Below are positions 1 through 10,560 of a DNA stretch of 64,000 nucleotides, piece after piece. The position numbers and the translations under genes were made by a program. Numbering within the stretch: the stretch's first letter is position 1; every line of letters begins with the position of its first letter. Below the pieces are notes generated by a model. The model ran no database searches. It was not told the DNA's origin and saw only the letters and a program-made list of their open reading frames with translations. Origin of the DNA: Numida meleagris (taxonomy: Eukaryota; Chordata; Aves; Galliformes; Numididae); assembly GCF_002078875.1 (NCBI RefSeq), contig NC_034414.1, forward strand, positions 33,825,640 through 33,889,639, read 5' to 3'.

Positions 1-2369
1 GATCAATGATGAAAGCAGGTGTTTAGTCTTTTCACAATCAAAACCTACAAGTCAAGGCAAATATGAAATTTTGTCTGGGATTCATGCTTCTGTGTATCTA
101 ACATGCTAATTTTACATAATCACTTTTACCTACATAGATAGACAACTACCTCTCTTCTTCATTTGGAATTAACTAATGACCCCAAGGACATCCATATTAC
201 CACAGTAAAACCATAAACCTGGTCCCCAATTCACTACTCCTCAGCTTATTTACATCAGCTACTTTATACAACAACTCATGTTCTCTATGGCCTTTCATGA
301 AGGAGGCTTAATTTTGCCCATCAATTACAGAGAATACATAAACCCTACCTAAATTTACAGCAATTCACATGTCGAGACAAGCAACGCACAAAAATACTGC
401 TCATACCTAGCTCAAGTGAAGGCAGACAAATTCAAACTCAAAAGTTACAAAGGCATCCTAGCATTGTTCAGCTTGAAGCTGACTTCCACAGACATGTTTC
501 TGAACAGTGCCTTAATCTGAAGTTTCAGTCACACCAGGTAAGTGCCTCCAAATGAATTTTAATGCTTGGCTACAATCAACAAGAACAGTGTTTAATAGTA
601 AGTCGACACCAATCAGATGCAACCATAATCAATTATTTATTATGATAAAATGTAAACAAGTAAGCATGTAGGGATTAGATGAATTTAGATAGTTGACTTA
701 TTAATATGTATTTAAAATATTTAACATTTCTATTAAATATAAGGAAAATTCAAAACAAAAAAGCATCCCAATGATCATTTCTCTTTCAATTAAAATACAA
801 GCAACATAGTTAATCCTTACAATGCTATGAATAATCCCAATTTGAGATGAAGATACCTCCTAAATCAAAAGAAGAAAGAGGTTGAAATAGAGTCTTACAA
901 GTCTGGAGTATAACATTTAAAGACCGACAGTTAAAGCTCTGGTTTGATATTTTCCCTGGGGATGGAAAGACAGAATGGCTCTGAATACCAGGATGAATAT
1001 AAGGAACCTGATAGTTTCATAAAGTCATGCCATACTGTCAAAATAATAGTATCTCCACAGTAAATTGACAGACTCACACATGGACAACATTAATTTATAC
1101 TGACTGCCAAATACCAAATTCCAATTATACATTTCCACATTACTATAAATCCTCAAAAGAATCACAGGACTGAGCTGGCCAATACAAGCACCTAACATAT
1201 CTTAATGCAGACTGTACTACAGCACACAAGAAATACATACCAGACACAAATACAAAAGGCTTGTACAAAGTAAAAGAGAAGTAAAATTAAATGCTTAGTG
1301 GAAAATCATCCTTATTAATTGTCCTCCTGTTCCATTTGCTTAAACAATATAGCTATTTTCATTAACAGACAATTGTATCTTTTGTCAGAGTCAACACAAA
1401 TTTTTACTACGCCCATTATAATGGTGACATTTCAATACTATGTTTATCAGCTTCATTATTCCACAGATATTCGATACAGAAAAAACATATTACAGTTCTA
1501 ATTCAAAACATATTAAGAATTTAATGCTGGTGTCAGACAATTAGAAAACCTAAAGTCCTACCTAGAAACATGTCACCAGTAATACTCCAAAAAGCAGTGT
1601 TTCCATTTGTAGTACATATTGTGCTTTACACCATGACACTGCAGCATCCAAGGGTCAGATTAATTAAGCCCAAGAGCAGCTGCAGTGCAACGTGAGAAGC
1701 ACACTGCCAGAGCCTCAGCAGCCCAGCCCAATTACCTGGAGCATTCCAGTACTGCCACTGACAACTACCATACTCCTCACCAGGTCGTTAACTCCCACAG
1801 GTTGGCTGATAAATGGTTAAAAAAACAAACAAACAAAAAAAACAACTAACCTCTTTATTAGACTGCAAAGCTGACTGTACCAGCTGCAGGATGCAGTGAT
1901 AAATCCCAGAGAGATGACTGTCAGTCAGATCTCTCCAGGTGTTGCTTAACTTTATGCTAGAGCTGTATCCAAAGATGGAAATGAGACAGCAATCAGGCAC
2001 AAGGCCTTCTCCCAAATCCCTCTGTGCCCCATTTCTAATAGTAAGACTAACAAATTCTCTAAATTCAAGGTCCCATTTCCTAGCCAAAAAGCTACAAGTC
2101 ACCCATGAAATAAATTACAGTCAACTACAGATAGTCAATTAATAAACATACAGTATCACAGTATTTATGATACTGACTGCTACAGGATAAAGCCACCAAG
2201 AAAAGAAAAGAAAAAGACACATAAGCTTTCGTATCTACTGAGAATCGCATAGTTTTCAACAAAATTTTTAAAAAGAGAGAAAAACAATCACAAGAGGAAA
2301 GATGAACATCACTAAATACGGCATTTCCTTGTGCTGACCCCAGCCATCCTCATTTTGTTCCAATAATGC

Positions 2370-2385
2370 AAAAAAAAAAAAAAAA
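2370..2385. repeat. A16 homopolymer
   Basis: A run of sixteen A residues in NOVA1 intron 2, with no sign of a retroposed gene next to it. Confidence 0.9.
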
Positions 2386-3920
2386 GAGTACCAATAACTT
2401 TAAGGAAAGATATGGACCATTTTGAATCCATCAAGTTGTTTTACACACTTATGTAAGACAAAGGCGCAGCACTTCCTTGCAAACCACAAAGCCATTTATC
2501 ATGTAAAAGTTTATTCACTCATTAACATAAACAAGTCCCTATATATAGAATCAGCACAAACCTTCTACTTCTAGTCAATTTTTTTCTAAATCTGCCACAT
2601 GAGAAGCTGCTAAATTTACACTGGGCAAATTAGATATGAACAACCTCAAGATTATATGCAGTTACATATGCACTTTCAGCTTCCTTTTAAATGTAAAATG
2701 TACTAAGATCTGGAGTCTAACAAGCTAACTTTTTTAAAATTCTGTTCCAGTAACTAGGCAACTGACAACTGTCCAACTGAGAATTATCTCTCTGAACAGC
2801 TGGCAATCAACACTAGAGTGTTGTTTTTTTTTGGTTATGCTTTTTTATTCCCTTAGTAGAAAGATCAGTAATTACAGATCCTTTACAAAACTAAACAGCT
2901 CTGAAGAATCCACCTCTGAAACCTCTACTGTAGTCATCACCCCATTTCCATTATCCCAGTAGTTGCTCTTATCAGTAAATGTTTACAACAGAATCTGAAA
3001 ATCTTAGATTTATAAAGTCTCTATTTAGAGCACGTCAACACTTCGAAAGAATGAGAAACATCAAGAATAAAAATGGAATGCATTTATTCATCTATGACAG
3101 CCCCCTTCAAGGAAGCATGACAACAGACAGCAAACCTAACTCCAATCTAGCATTTAACTGCTTTATTTCTTTTATTTTTAATACTCCTCCATAGCTTAAA
3201 AATAGTACTTCACTAATATTATCCCATGAGTTGATTTTTAAAACACTTATTCCTTTTCCAACTTTAGCTATCTTTTATAATTAGAAATTAATATGGCAAT
3301 TCCTTAATGATATACAGGAAACAATGGTGAACCAAGCTTGACATATTACATCTTCCCCCTTCCTAACAGTTTAATGAAACTCAAAAGTGAATTTATTAAT
3401 TATAAATTCCTATAGTTACTTGTACACTCAATGCATTTGAAAAGTTTTTAAGAGTCACAATGAGATAATTTTCAAAAGGGCACATGAACAAAGTACAGCT
3501 AGATGATCTCACATAATTCATGGATGTTTAAAAAAAGACATTCAAACACAAAACATCTCTAACAACTGACTTTGTGAAAACATCACGGAAGCATACTTCA
3601 TGTATTCTAAATGAGGAAGAGGAAGGAAACTCCTCCTTTCATATTCTCCAAGTATTTAGATCACTACTGATCAGAAATCTGTTATAAAAACAACACAGCT
3701 ACTCTATTGTTAAAAGCACTAAAACCTTATCTCCACATAATTATGTTTTTACTAAGCGCTGCTCTTAATATGATCTGATTTAAGTACACATATGACTTCA
3801 AATTCCAATAAATTAAAAAACACTGATCAAGCTCAAATTCACTCAAGCATCATGTTCAGATCAGGCAAGATCCTGCTGCAAGATAAACAACGTGATACAA
3901 TGTAACAATTTTGTGCATGC

Positions 3921-3956
3921 GTGTGCTTGTGTGTGTGTGTGTGTGCTTGTGTGTGC
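3921..3956. repeat. (GT)n microsatellite, imperfect
   Basis: GT dinucleotides interrupted twice by CT, inside NOVA1 intron 2. Read on the minus strand it is a CA repeat in the pre-mRNA. Confidence 0.95.
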
Positions 3957-6900
3957 CAGAGACTTGAAGGGGGCAGGGGCAAGTGCTGAGAGAAAGCAAG
4001 AGAGAAAACAAGTGCAAATCACCATTCACAATGGAAAAAATACATATGTCCACAGGAGTTCTCAGTCCAGTGCTTGCTATAATTTAGAATGGAGAAACAG
4101 AAAAAAAAATGAGTGCTTAATGCAATGAAAATAGTGATGCTGCTTTATATTGTTCAAAATACAACCATAAATCAAAATAGGTCAGCAGAAGGGCCACTTT
4201 CTTTATGAAGTTCACTTTATCAATATTAATGCAGAATGGCTTTGGTTTTGGACCAAAACTTAGTAGTCAACACATACACTATACTTCTCTACAAAAGTTA
4301 CCAGCATTATTGTAAAGTAGGGCCTATTTTTGCCAGTCTAATTTTGTTTCTACTAATCTAGTGGGACAAGACTGAAAGAATCAAGGATAAGCACAAACTT
4401 AAACTACAGAAGACCAGACAATTAGAAAAATAGAAGAATAAAATGCGTACACAAAAAATAAGACTGTGGTCAAAATGGATTCATGTACTGCTTCCTATTT
4501 TGTGAACTAGGATGTTCAGTAAAAAGCTGTTTTTTTTCCTTCAGTGCCTTGTAATTAGAGCTGCCATATAATTCTTCAGTAATTATGTCACTTTCTTTAT
4601 GTACAAAAATAATTCCAACAGAAATCAGTCTGCATACTGAACTCCTATATCACAGAAAAAAGAAAGAACACTATTAGATCATAGAAACTACTCATGACTT
4701 CCGTATTACAACCAACTTCCTCCTTTCCAAACAGCAACTCAATCAGACTGTGCTAAGACTTTCTGGAAAAAGGAAAAGTTTCTGTGAAACTTCAGTGAGT
4801 AACTATTTCATAATGAAATGTAAATTAAATACATTTTGAGTCACATGCATAATAGTACAGGCTAAGTAACCAGAATAATCACTTAAGAAACACTGTACAA
4901 AAAAAAAAAAAACACACCTGTATCTTTATATTAGCTATTTCACAAGGTTCCCTTTCCCGAATGCTATATGAGCCTGAGGGTCTGGAAGAAACCCAAAAGT
5001 CATCCACTTAGAGAATGCCAGGACCTCTGGAAATTCCACAGGCTTGTGGTCAAGCGCAAACAGAAAGACTATCAAGAGCTAGCCCCAATGGAGTCAATTT
5101 CTCAGATCCATTCCATGCCTTAGCAGCTATCAGTCATCAACTTCCTTAAAACACTCACTTTCTACACAGCGCGGCAGCAAATTCAAAGCAGAAAGTATGA
5201 AGTCAAACTGAAACTTCATTTGCACCTGTTACAGTTAAACAGTTCGAGCCTCTTTCCTAGTTGTCTATATAATTCTACTACAGATCTTGAGAGAATGTGT
5301 TTGTCACAAACATTTTTACTGGTGTCTAGCTCGCTACTTTTTGTTTTTCAAAGGTTCCTCTGCCACTCCTGATACATCTTTACAATTAGCGACACAAAAA
5401 AATATGTAATTCTGATTTAATCAGAAAACAGAAGAACTCTGCTGGAGTACTAAACAAAAGATCCAATCTTTGGAGCGTTCTTTCCAACCGAGTGTAAATA
5501 AACTGTAGTAAAATGAAAAGGCTTGTAATTTGGTATTTTAAATATACTTCATAAACACCAATTTTCTGTAACATCCTTGCATATCTCATACTACCTCATG
5601 TATAATGCAGAAAATCTATTTCATTTTCATCTATTGACAGCGAATTTAATTTACTATTGCGGCTCTTGACGCAGATTATGTTATTAATTCTGCAATCAGT
5701 CTCTTTTGAATGTTTTTGTTTCTTCCTACAATTTTCACAATTCTATATTGATTCTTTTTTTCCCCACTCTGCCATACCTTTTAAAGTAAAGGACCATATT
5801 TTTTAATTTTCTGAAAGGGGAAAGAAAAATTGAAAAAAAAGGAAAAAAAAAAAGGACAGCAAGCATCAGCTTACAAACTGTATCTTTCAACAGAAAAAAC
5901 CTACATGCATTACTTTAACTTGTACCTACTTGGACTTGTAGGTATTACAAATCTCATTCATCAAGGAGATGTACAACAGGTGCATTAAAATGTCCATAAC
6001 AAACATCATCGCAAAAAGACCACAATATCTCCATTAATAAGAAATTATCCACTTCCACTTCATACTGAATTTAGAAGACAGGGAAGATAAATGCTAATAT
6101 GTTAGTGTTCTATTTACACCCATATCAATACCATACCCATACCTTTACTGTTTTATAGAATTCATCTTGCTAAACTAGACCAAATGAAAAGTAGCTCTTA
6201 TTTTTCCACAGAAAAGTCAGTAACACCTAGCCAATTCTAAACCACCAGATGATCATCAAAATAGAATCAAAACACCAAAAATAGTATCACTTATTATTAT
6301 TATTCTGCATCAATAACTCCTCCAGATCACATTCAATTACAGAATGCTAATTTGTTAATCTTAAAGAAAAAAATTATTATCCAATTGCAGAAACTAAAAC
6401 GTTGTATACTGTTACATAAGATCTCTTCTTCAGAACTTTTAAAGAAGAAATATTAAATCAAGTATTTATTACTTATCATACCCCAATATTAAAAAACTTG
6501 TTTCTTGTGTACCGATACAATTAATGTAAAATACTTGCTCTTTAATCATTCAAAGTATTGCCCTTTTACAACAGAGTTTTCTTCCACCACCATGGTAAAC
6601 ATAATATAAAGAATATCTAAAAAGCAGCGCCTGTCCTCTTTACTTCACTCCAGGGCCAGTGAACAAAGCAACGAAGCATAAAGAAGGTACATAATGGATT
6701 TAAAGTAAATGGCCCGTTCTTTAAGAGGAGGCCTCTCAATTTTACTCATTCTAGCTTAATTGTCATTACAATGTCTGAAAACTTCAGATGACCAATTATT
6801 TTTACACCAGCTGTCAAGTTGGTTCCTTAAAGCTAGATTATTTTAAGTAAAAAACAAAGCAAACACTTTTTCAGCAACATTGAAAACATTTTTAGACATA

Positions 6901-7121
6901 TATCAAGCAGTTAGATTACTAGATGATAATCTACCCACTTCATTCCATATATCAAGTAAGATGGAACATTATATTCACTGTTGCACTTTGTAGCATGCTT
7001 TTCAGATAAATAATGTTTTGCACTGCACTGGATGCTTATACGCCAACATATGAAACACAGTGACACATTCATACAACCCATGGGATTTAAACATAAAGAA
7101 TCAGCTAATTTTCGCACCTAC

Positions 7122-7265
7122 CTGGGTAAAAATCTTTGGATTTAGACAGCTTGATGGTGGCCCCAGTCTCTTTCTGCAACTGAACAATTGTCTGTCCTCC
7201 CTTCCCAATTATAGATCCAGCAGCATAACTAGGTATGAGGACCTTTAGAAAATACTGGCCATCCT
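7122..7265 (-). CDS. NOVA1: NOVA1 coding exon 2 (first half of KH1 domain)
   Basis: The second coding exon of NOVA1 is 144 bases and encodes residues 46-93 plus the first base of codon 94. It reads [13 protein letters not shown], continues through the KH signature [15 protein letters not shown] and ends SKSKDFYP. The GKGG loop (residues 66-69) is the GxxG motif that contacts RNA in KH domains. NOVA KH domains recognise YCAY-type RNA in neuronal pre-mRNAs; that is family knowledge. On the minus strand the exon follows a pyrimidine-rich tract and an AG acceptor at 7267-7266, and is followed by a GTAGGT donor starting at 7121. The phase (one base of a codon left over) matches exon 1, and the exon length is a multiple of three. 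The rest of KH1, KH2 and KH3 must lie beyond the left edge of the window. The NOVA1 identity is carried by the linked exon 1, because this segment is nearly identical in NOVA2. Confidence 0.95.
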
Positions 7266-9092
7266 CTGAAAAATTGAGATATGCACGGTTAATGTGACTT
7301 ATAAGCTTTGATCTTTCCCACCCCCCAAACCCACAAATGATGTTACATCTTTTTAGCCTCATCCAGTAATGCATGCATTTACATCTAACCAGTTGCGTCA
7401 TTCACAAGACATGTTTGGACTACGCCTCTGACATTTCAAAATACGTACATTTATTTTAAGCAAAATAAAGAATCCATATACATTACTTAATTCTGTAAAA
7501 GATTAAAATTTTATTTCAAAGGGGGAATTTTTTCAGCTTTTCTGCTAGTAACCACAGCACACAGAAATGACTGGACCCCTTTAAAAAATGAAGCTCTGCA
7601 CAAAAACGTGCCTTGTCACAACTACAACCTTGCTTGAAAATACTGCAAAAGAAATGCCAAAACTAAAGAGGAATGGATTGCAAATTCTGATTTTTTTATT
7701 TGTTTGTCATTAGCAAACACATGAGAATAGCAATTAGCTATTGCATGCATTCTTCTTAAGTGAGAAAAACGACTACTCTGCTACCAAATAACCCACCCAA
7801 AACGTGGGGTTTTATTCCAAGCATCTCAGCCACTGCCAACAAAACAACTCAACATGGTGGGGATGGAATCACTTGCCTAAGTAATCCTGGTGTATTCCTT
7901 TAGCACTTCTTAAGCAACAATGATCTCTTTTAAGCTCATTAATTAAAGGACATTAAGAAGAATTTTTCCCAGTTAATCAAAAGCCTAAGTCACATATTGT
8001 AAATACACTTAAAAGGTAATGAGACAGACAATGTAAGTCCTCTACTCACTGCTAGCATTAAAGCATACAACCAGAACCGTAAAAAAATACATAAGTAATG
8101 AATGAAAAAAAGAAAGAAAAAAAAAAGATTCCCAATCTGATGCAGCAACTGATCAATTATCAGCGCCCTCACCCCAAGTCAGTGACACTGAAGCCTGACA
8201 GCCTTCTGTAACCAGCTCTAAAAAAGTGCAGGACAATAAGGGTTGGTTGATTCCCCAGACTCAGGCTCTCCCCAGTGAGTTAGAAGATGTCCCACTGACT
8301 TTAGCATCAAGATTTTTACCCTGGAATCTATTTTACAAAGTTACTGCTGGGTTTTTCCTCCCCCTTTAAGCAAGAGGAGAGATCCGAGTTCACCTCACTC
8401 TTCCCATTCAAACCCACAAGCGCCTTAAGTGCTTGCGTGTGACAATAGTGCCCATCCATATTCATCCAGCCGGCTGCACGATGCACTATATATAGCCAGC
8501 CTGCTGTCTTAATATCGGGCAAATAAATTCACCTCTGCCTCGGTGCATTGTTATGACGACTCCAGAGGAAACGAGCGGAGGAGATGCCGGTCCCGTTATA
8601 ACTCATCTCCCCCGGGCAGGGCGGGCTGATATCTCCTGAGTCCCCACGGCAGAGCCGGCTGTCCCCGCGGCACCCAGCCCTCGCCCCCCGCCAGCCAAAC
8701 AACACCGTGCACAGGCTGACAATAGCACCGAGGCCAAGGCAGAGGGAAACGCAGGGCAAGGCTGAAACGCAACTTGTGACCCGAAGGATGCGAAGGCAGG
8801 AAAGTGCGTTTATCTCCTTCCAGCCGGCTGCCATTGATCCGGAGCCAATTGTGTGTAGGGTGCGGGGGGAGCCCCGCACGCCTGCCTCCCCGCCGCCGGG
8901 TCGCGGCCGCGCAGCCCCTGCGTGGGCTTTAAATCAAAAGCCCGGCAGATGCTGAAAAGCGACGCCATTTTGATGAATGATAACGTTAGAGAAATGGGAA
9001 TGCTTGGGGGGGCGAGGGGGAGGCAGGCAGGTAGGGAAGGAAGGGAGAGGTGGGTGGGTCGAGCGGGGGGAGGCGGCAAAGAAGATACCCAC
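7266..9092 (-). other. NOVA1: NOVA1 intron 1
   Basis: This 1,827-bp intron lies between coding exons 1 and 2, with a GT donor at 9092-9091 and an AG acceptor at 7267-7266. The exon-1 side (about 8540-9092) is GC-rich and part of the promoter CpG island; the rest is AT-rich. A GCCATTTT motif at 8964-8971 resembles a YY1 site. No repeat element or alternative coding exon was recognised inside it. Confidence 0.9.
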
Positions 9093-9228
9093 CGCCCGTG
9101 TTGGTCCTCTTCGTGCTGCCCGCTTCAGGAGGGGCTTCCAGCGGTCTTTTCCGGGAGTCCGGTGGGTCCAGGTCTATGGGAACCCCGGTGTGGGTCCCAT
9201 TCTGCTGGATGGGAGCTGCCGCCATCAT
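9093..9228 (-). CDS. NOVA1: NOVA1 coding exon 1 (start codon, N-terminus, nuclear localisation signal)
   Basis: This is the first coding exon of the neuronal RNA-binding splicing regulator NOVA1. It encodes residues 1-45, beginning MMAAAPIQQNG and ending STKRTNTG, plus the first base of codon 46. The N-terminus separates NOVA1 from its paralogue NOVA2, which lacks the MMAAAPIQQNG stretch. A bipartite basic signal (RKRPL, then STKR, residues 26-41) matches the known NOVA nuclear localisation region. Two tandem ATGs open the frame at 9228 and 9225. The first has A at -3, and the second also has A at -3 plus G at +4, so initiation at either is plausible. The exon ends at 9093, followed on the minus strand by a GT donor (GTGGGTATC). 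The codon is completed by AG at the start of exon 2 to give Glu46. Nothing is disrupted. The exon sits inside a CpG-rich island, as expected for a developmental promoter. Confidence 0.95.
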
Positions 9229-9280
9229 GTTTGCTGCTGCTCGGAGGAGAATTGTCTCTTCCCTTCGGTGCTGGGGGGGC

Positions 9281-9368
9281 AGGGAGGGAAGGGGGAGGAG
9301 GAGGAGGAAGGAAGAGGAAGGGAAAGGGGGAGGAGGAGGAGGAGGAGGAGGAGGAAGAGGGGAGGGGG
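9281..9368. repeat. Uninterrupted 88-bp polypurine/polypyrimidine tract, (GGA)n-rich
   Basis: Every plus-strand base from 9281 to 9368 is A or G, bounded by C at 9280 and 9369. The NOVA1 sense strand is therefore an 88-nt pyrimidine-only tract that ends 52 nt before the ATG, so it is probably 5' UTR. The core is GGA/GAG triplet repeats. Confidence 0.95.
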
Positions 9369-9539
9369 CTCGTCCCGTTCCCTTGTCCTCTTCGAAAATG
9401 TAGATCTAGGCTCGGGGTTGCCGAGGATGCTGCGCGCCTTGTTTATCTGGCAGCCGGGGGGAGGGAAGAAGAGGGAAGGAGGGAGGGAAGCGGGCAGGAC
9501 TGGGCTGGAGGAGCAGCTGCAGTGCAGTGTCAGGAGGAG

Positions 9540-9720
9540 ATGAGGAGCGGGGAGACGGGAGCGAGGGGGCGAGAGAGGGGAGAGAAGCAGGAGAGGGGAG
9601 GAGGGGGGAGTGAAAAGAGTGAGACGGGAGGAGGAGAGGAGGAGAGAGAGTGGGAGAGGAGAGGAGGAGAGAGAGTGGGAGAGGAGGGGAGCGAGAACAA
9701 GTAAGACGGAGGAGAACGGG
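9540..9720. repeat. Purine-rich low-complexity tract with 25-bp tandem duplication
   Basis: The plus strand is overwhelmingly G and A with rare C or T. Positions 9636-9660 and 9661-9685 are identical 25-bp units, a perfect tandem duplication. The long open frames on both strands across this region are low-complexity artefacts. Confidence 0.9.
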
Positions 9721-10407
9721 CGGGAGGGGGAGCGGCGGGAGGAGGAGGGAGCGGTGTAAATGGTGGGCGAGTGAGCGAGGGGGAGATGATTCACGCCGCC
9801 TCCGAGCCCGTCCGGCTCCTGCCTGCCCTAGTGCTGCGGCGCGGCCGCCCGGTGCTCTCGGGCCCTCATGTTCTCCTCGGCTGACGGGCTGCGCACGGGG
9901 CTGAGGCGGGGGGGCTCCGTGTCCGCCTAGCACCGCCGCCGGACGCCCTAGCAGCTAACGTGCTCGGCTGAGCAGGGTCCGGCCGCGAGCAGGGGCCAGC
10001 AGACCTCAGCCACACCGCAGAAACCCCCGAGGCAGGAGAGGTCAGAGCCGGGAAAGGGGGTTCCAGGCTGGGGGGAGCAGTGGGGAGAGGGGTGGGGGGC
10101 GCGCCTGGGGGGGGCTTAAAAAAGAAGGTGGGGTTTCCTTCCAAGACAGGCGGGAGATCTGGCCAACGGGAACAAAACAGAGCGAAGCTGGGATTGAGCT
10201 GTGCGGCCAATCATGGGCCGAGCGCGGCAGAGCCTTTGGGGGGGTGGAGGCGGGGGCGGTTTAACCTCTGCGGCGGCCCGAGGGGTGGGGGCTGGCGGTG
10301 GGAGGGCGTGTGGGGAGGTTGCTCCCGCCCAGGAGAGTCCGCGCGGCGGTGCCGCGTCACCTGGGTTACGCGAAGAGCCTCGCAGGCCCGCGTCTGCGAG
10401 GAAGGAC

Positions 10408-10431
10408 GGCTGCGGCTGCGGCTGCGGCTGC
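10408..10431. repeat. (GGCTGC)4 hexanucleotide repeat
   Basis: Four perfect GGCTGC units lie in the CpG island, followed by AG. The repeat is short and GC-rich and is not in any supported coding frame. Confidence 0.95.
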
Positions 10432-10560
10432 AGAGGAGGCGCCGGGTAGCGGGGCCGTGTCCGAGCGGGGCCGACAGCACCTCCTCCGTTGGTGTCGAGC
10501 GGGGTTGGCTCTTCTGCCGGCAGCTGGGCGAGGGCCGATCCCGCGGGCTCATAGGAAAAA

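Larger units (their letters stand above)
1..7121 (-). other. NOVA1: NOVA1 intron 2 (partial, continues past left edge)
   Basis: This is AT-rich intronic sequence downstream of exon 2 in the direction of NOVA1 transcription. No further KH-coding exon was found, so the next exon lies outside the window. It is notably poor in recognisable interspersed repeats compared with the region to the right of 17 kb. It holds a GT-rich microsatellite (3921-3956), an A16 run (2370-2385) and short AAAC-rich stretches near 1821-1845. Open frames here are short (up to 104 aa), low in quality and unlike any family I recognise. Confidence 0.8.
8540..10560 (-). promoter_or_regulatory. NOVA1: NOVA1 promoter, 5' UTR and CpG island
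   Basis: Base composition changes sharply from AT-rich to GC-rich and CpG-rich near 8540 and back again near 10560, with NOVA1 exon 1 inside. The minus strand upstream of 9228 must hold the 5' UTR and transcription start, but the start cannot be placed from sequence alone. Visible elements include GC-box-like runs around 10236-10260, a CCAAT box (plus strand) near 10206-10210, a long polypurine tract (9281-9368 and about 9540-9720) and a GGCTGC hexamer repeat. No clear TATA box was seen for NOVA1, which is usual for CpG-island promoters. A divergent non-coding transcript on the plus strand is possible but has no sequence evidence here. Confidence 0.8.

Noticed and set aside
8922..9933. Long overlapping open frames on both strands (up to 260 aa).
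   Set aside because: They arise from the GA/CT-rich low-complexity tract and CpG island; they are Gly/Glu/Arg- or Pro/Ser/Leu-rich with no domain. The only supported coding segment is NOVA1 exon 1.
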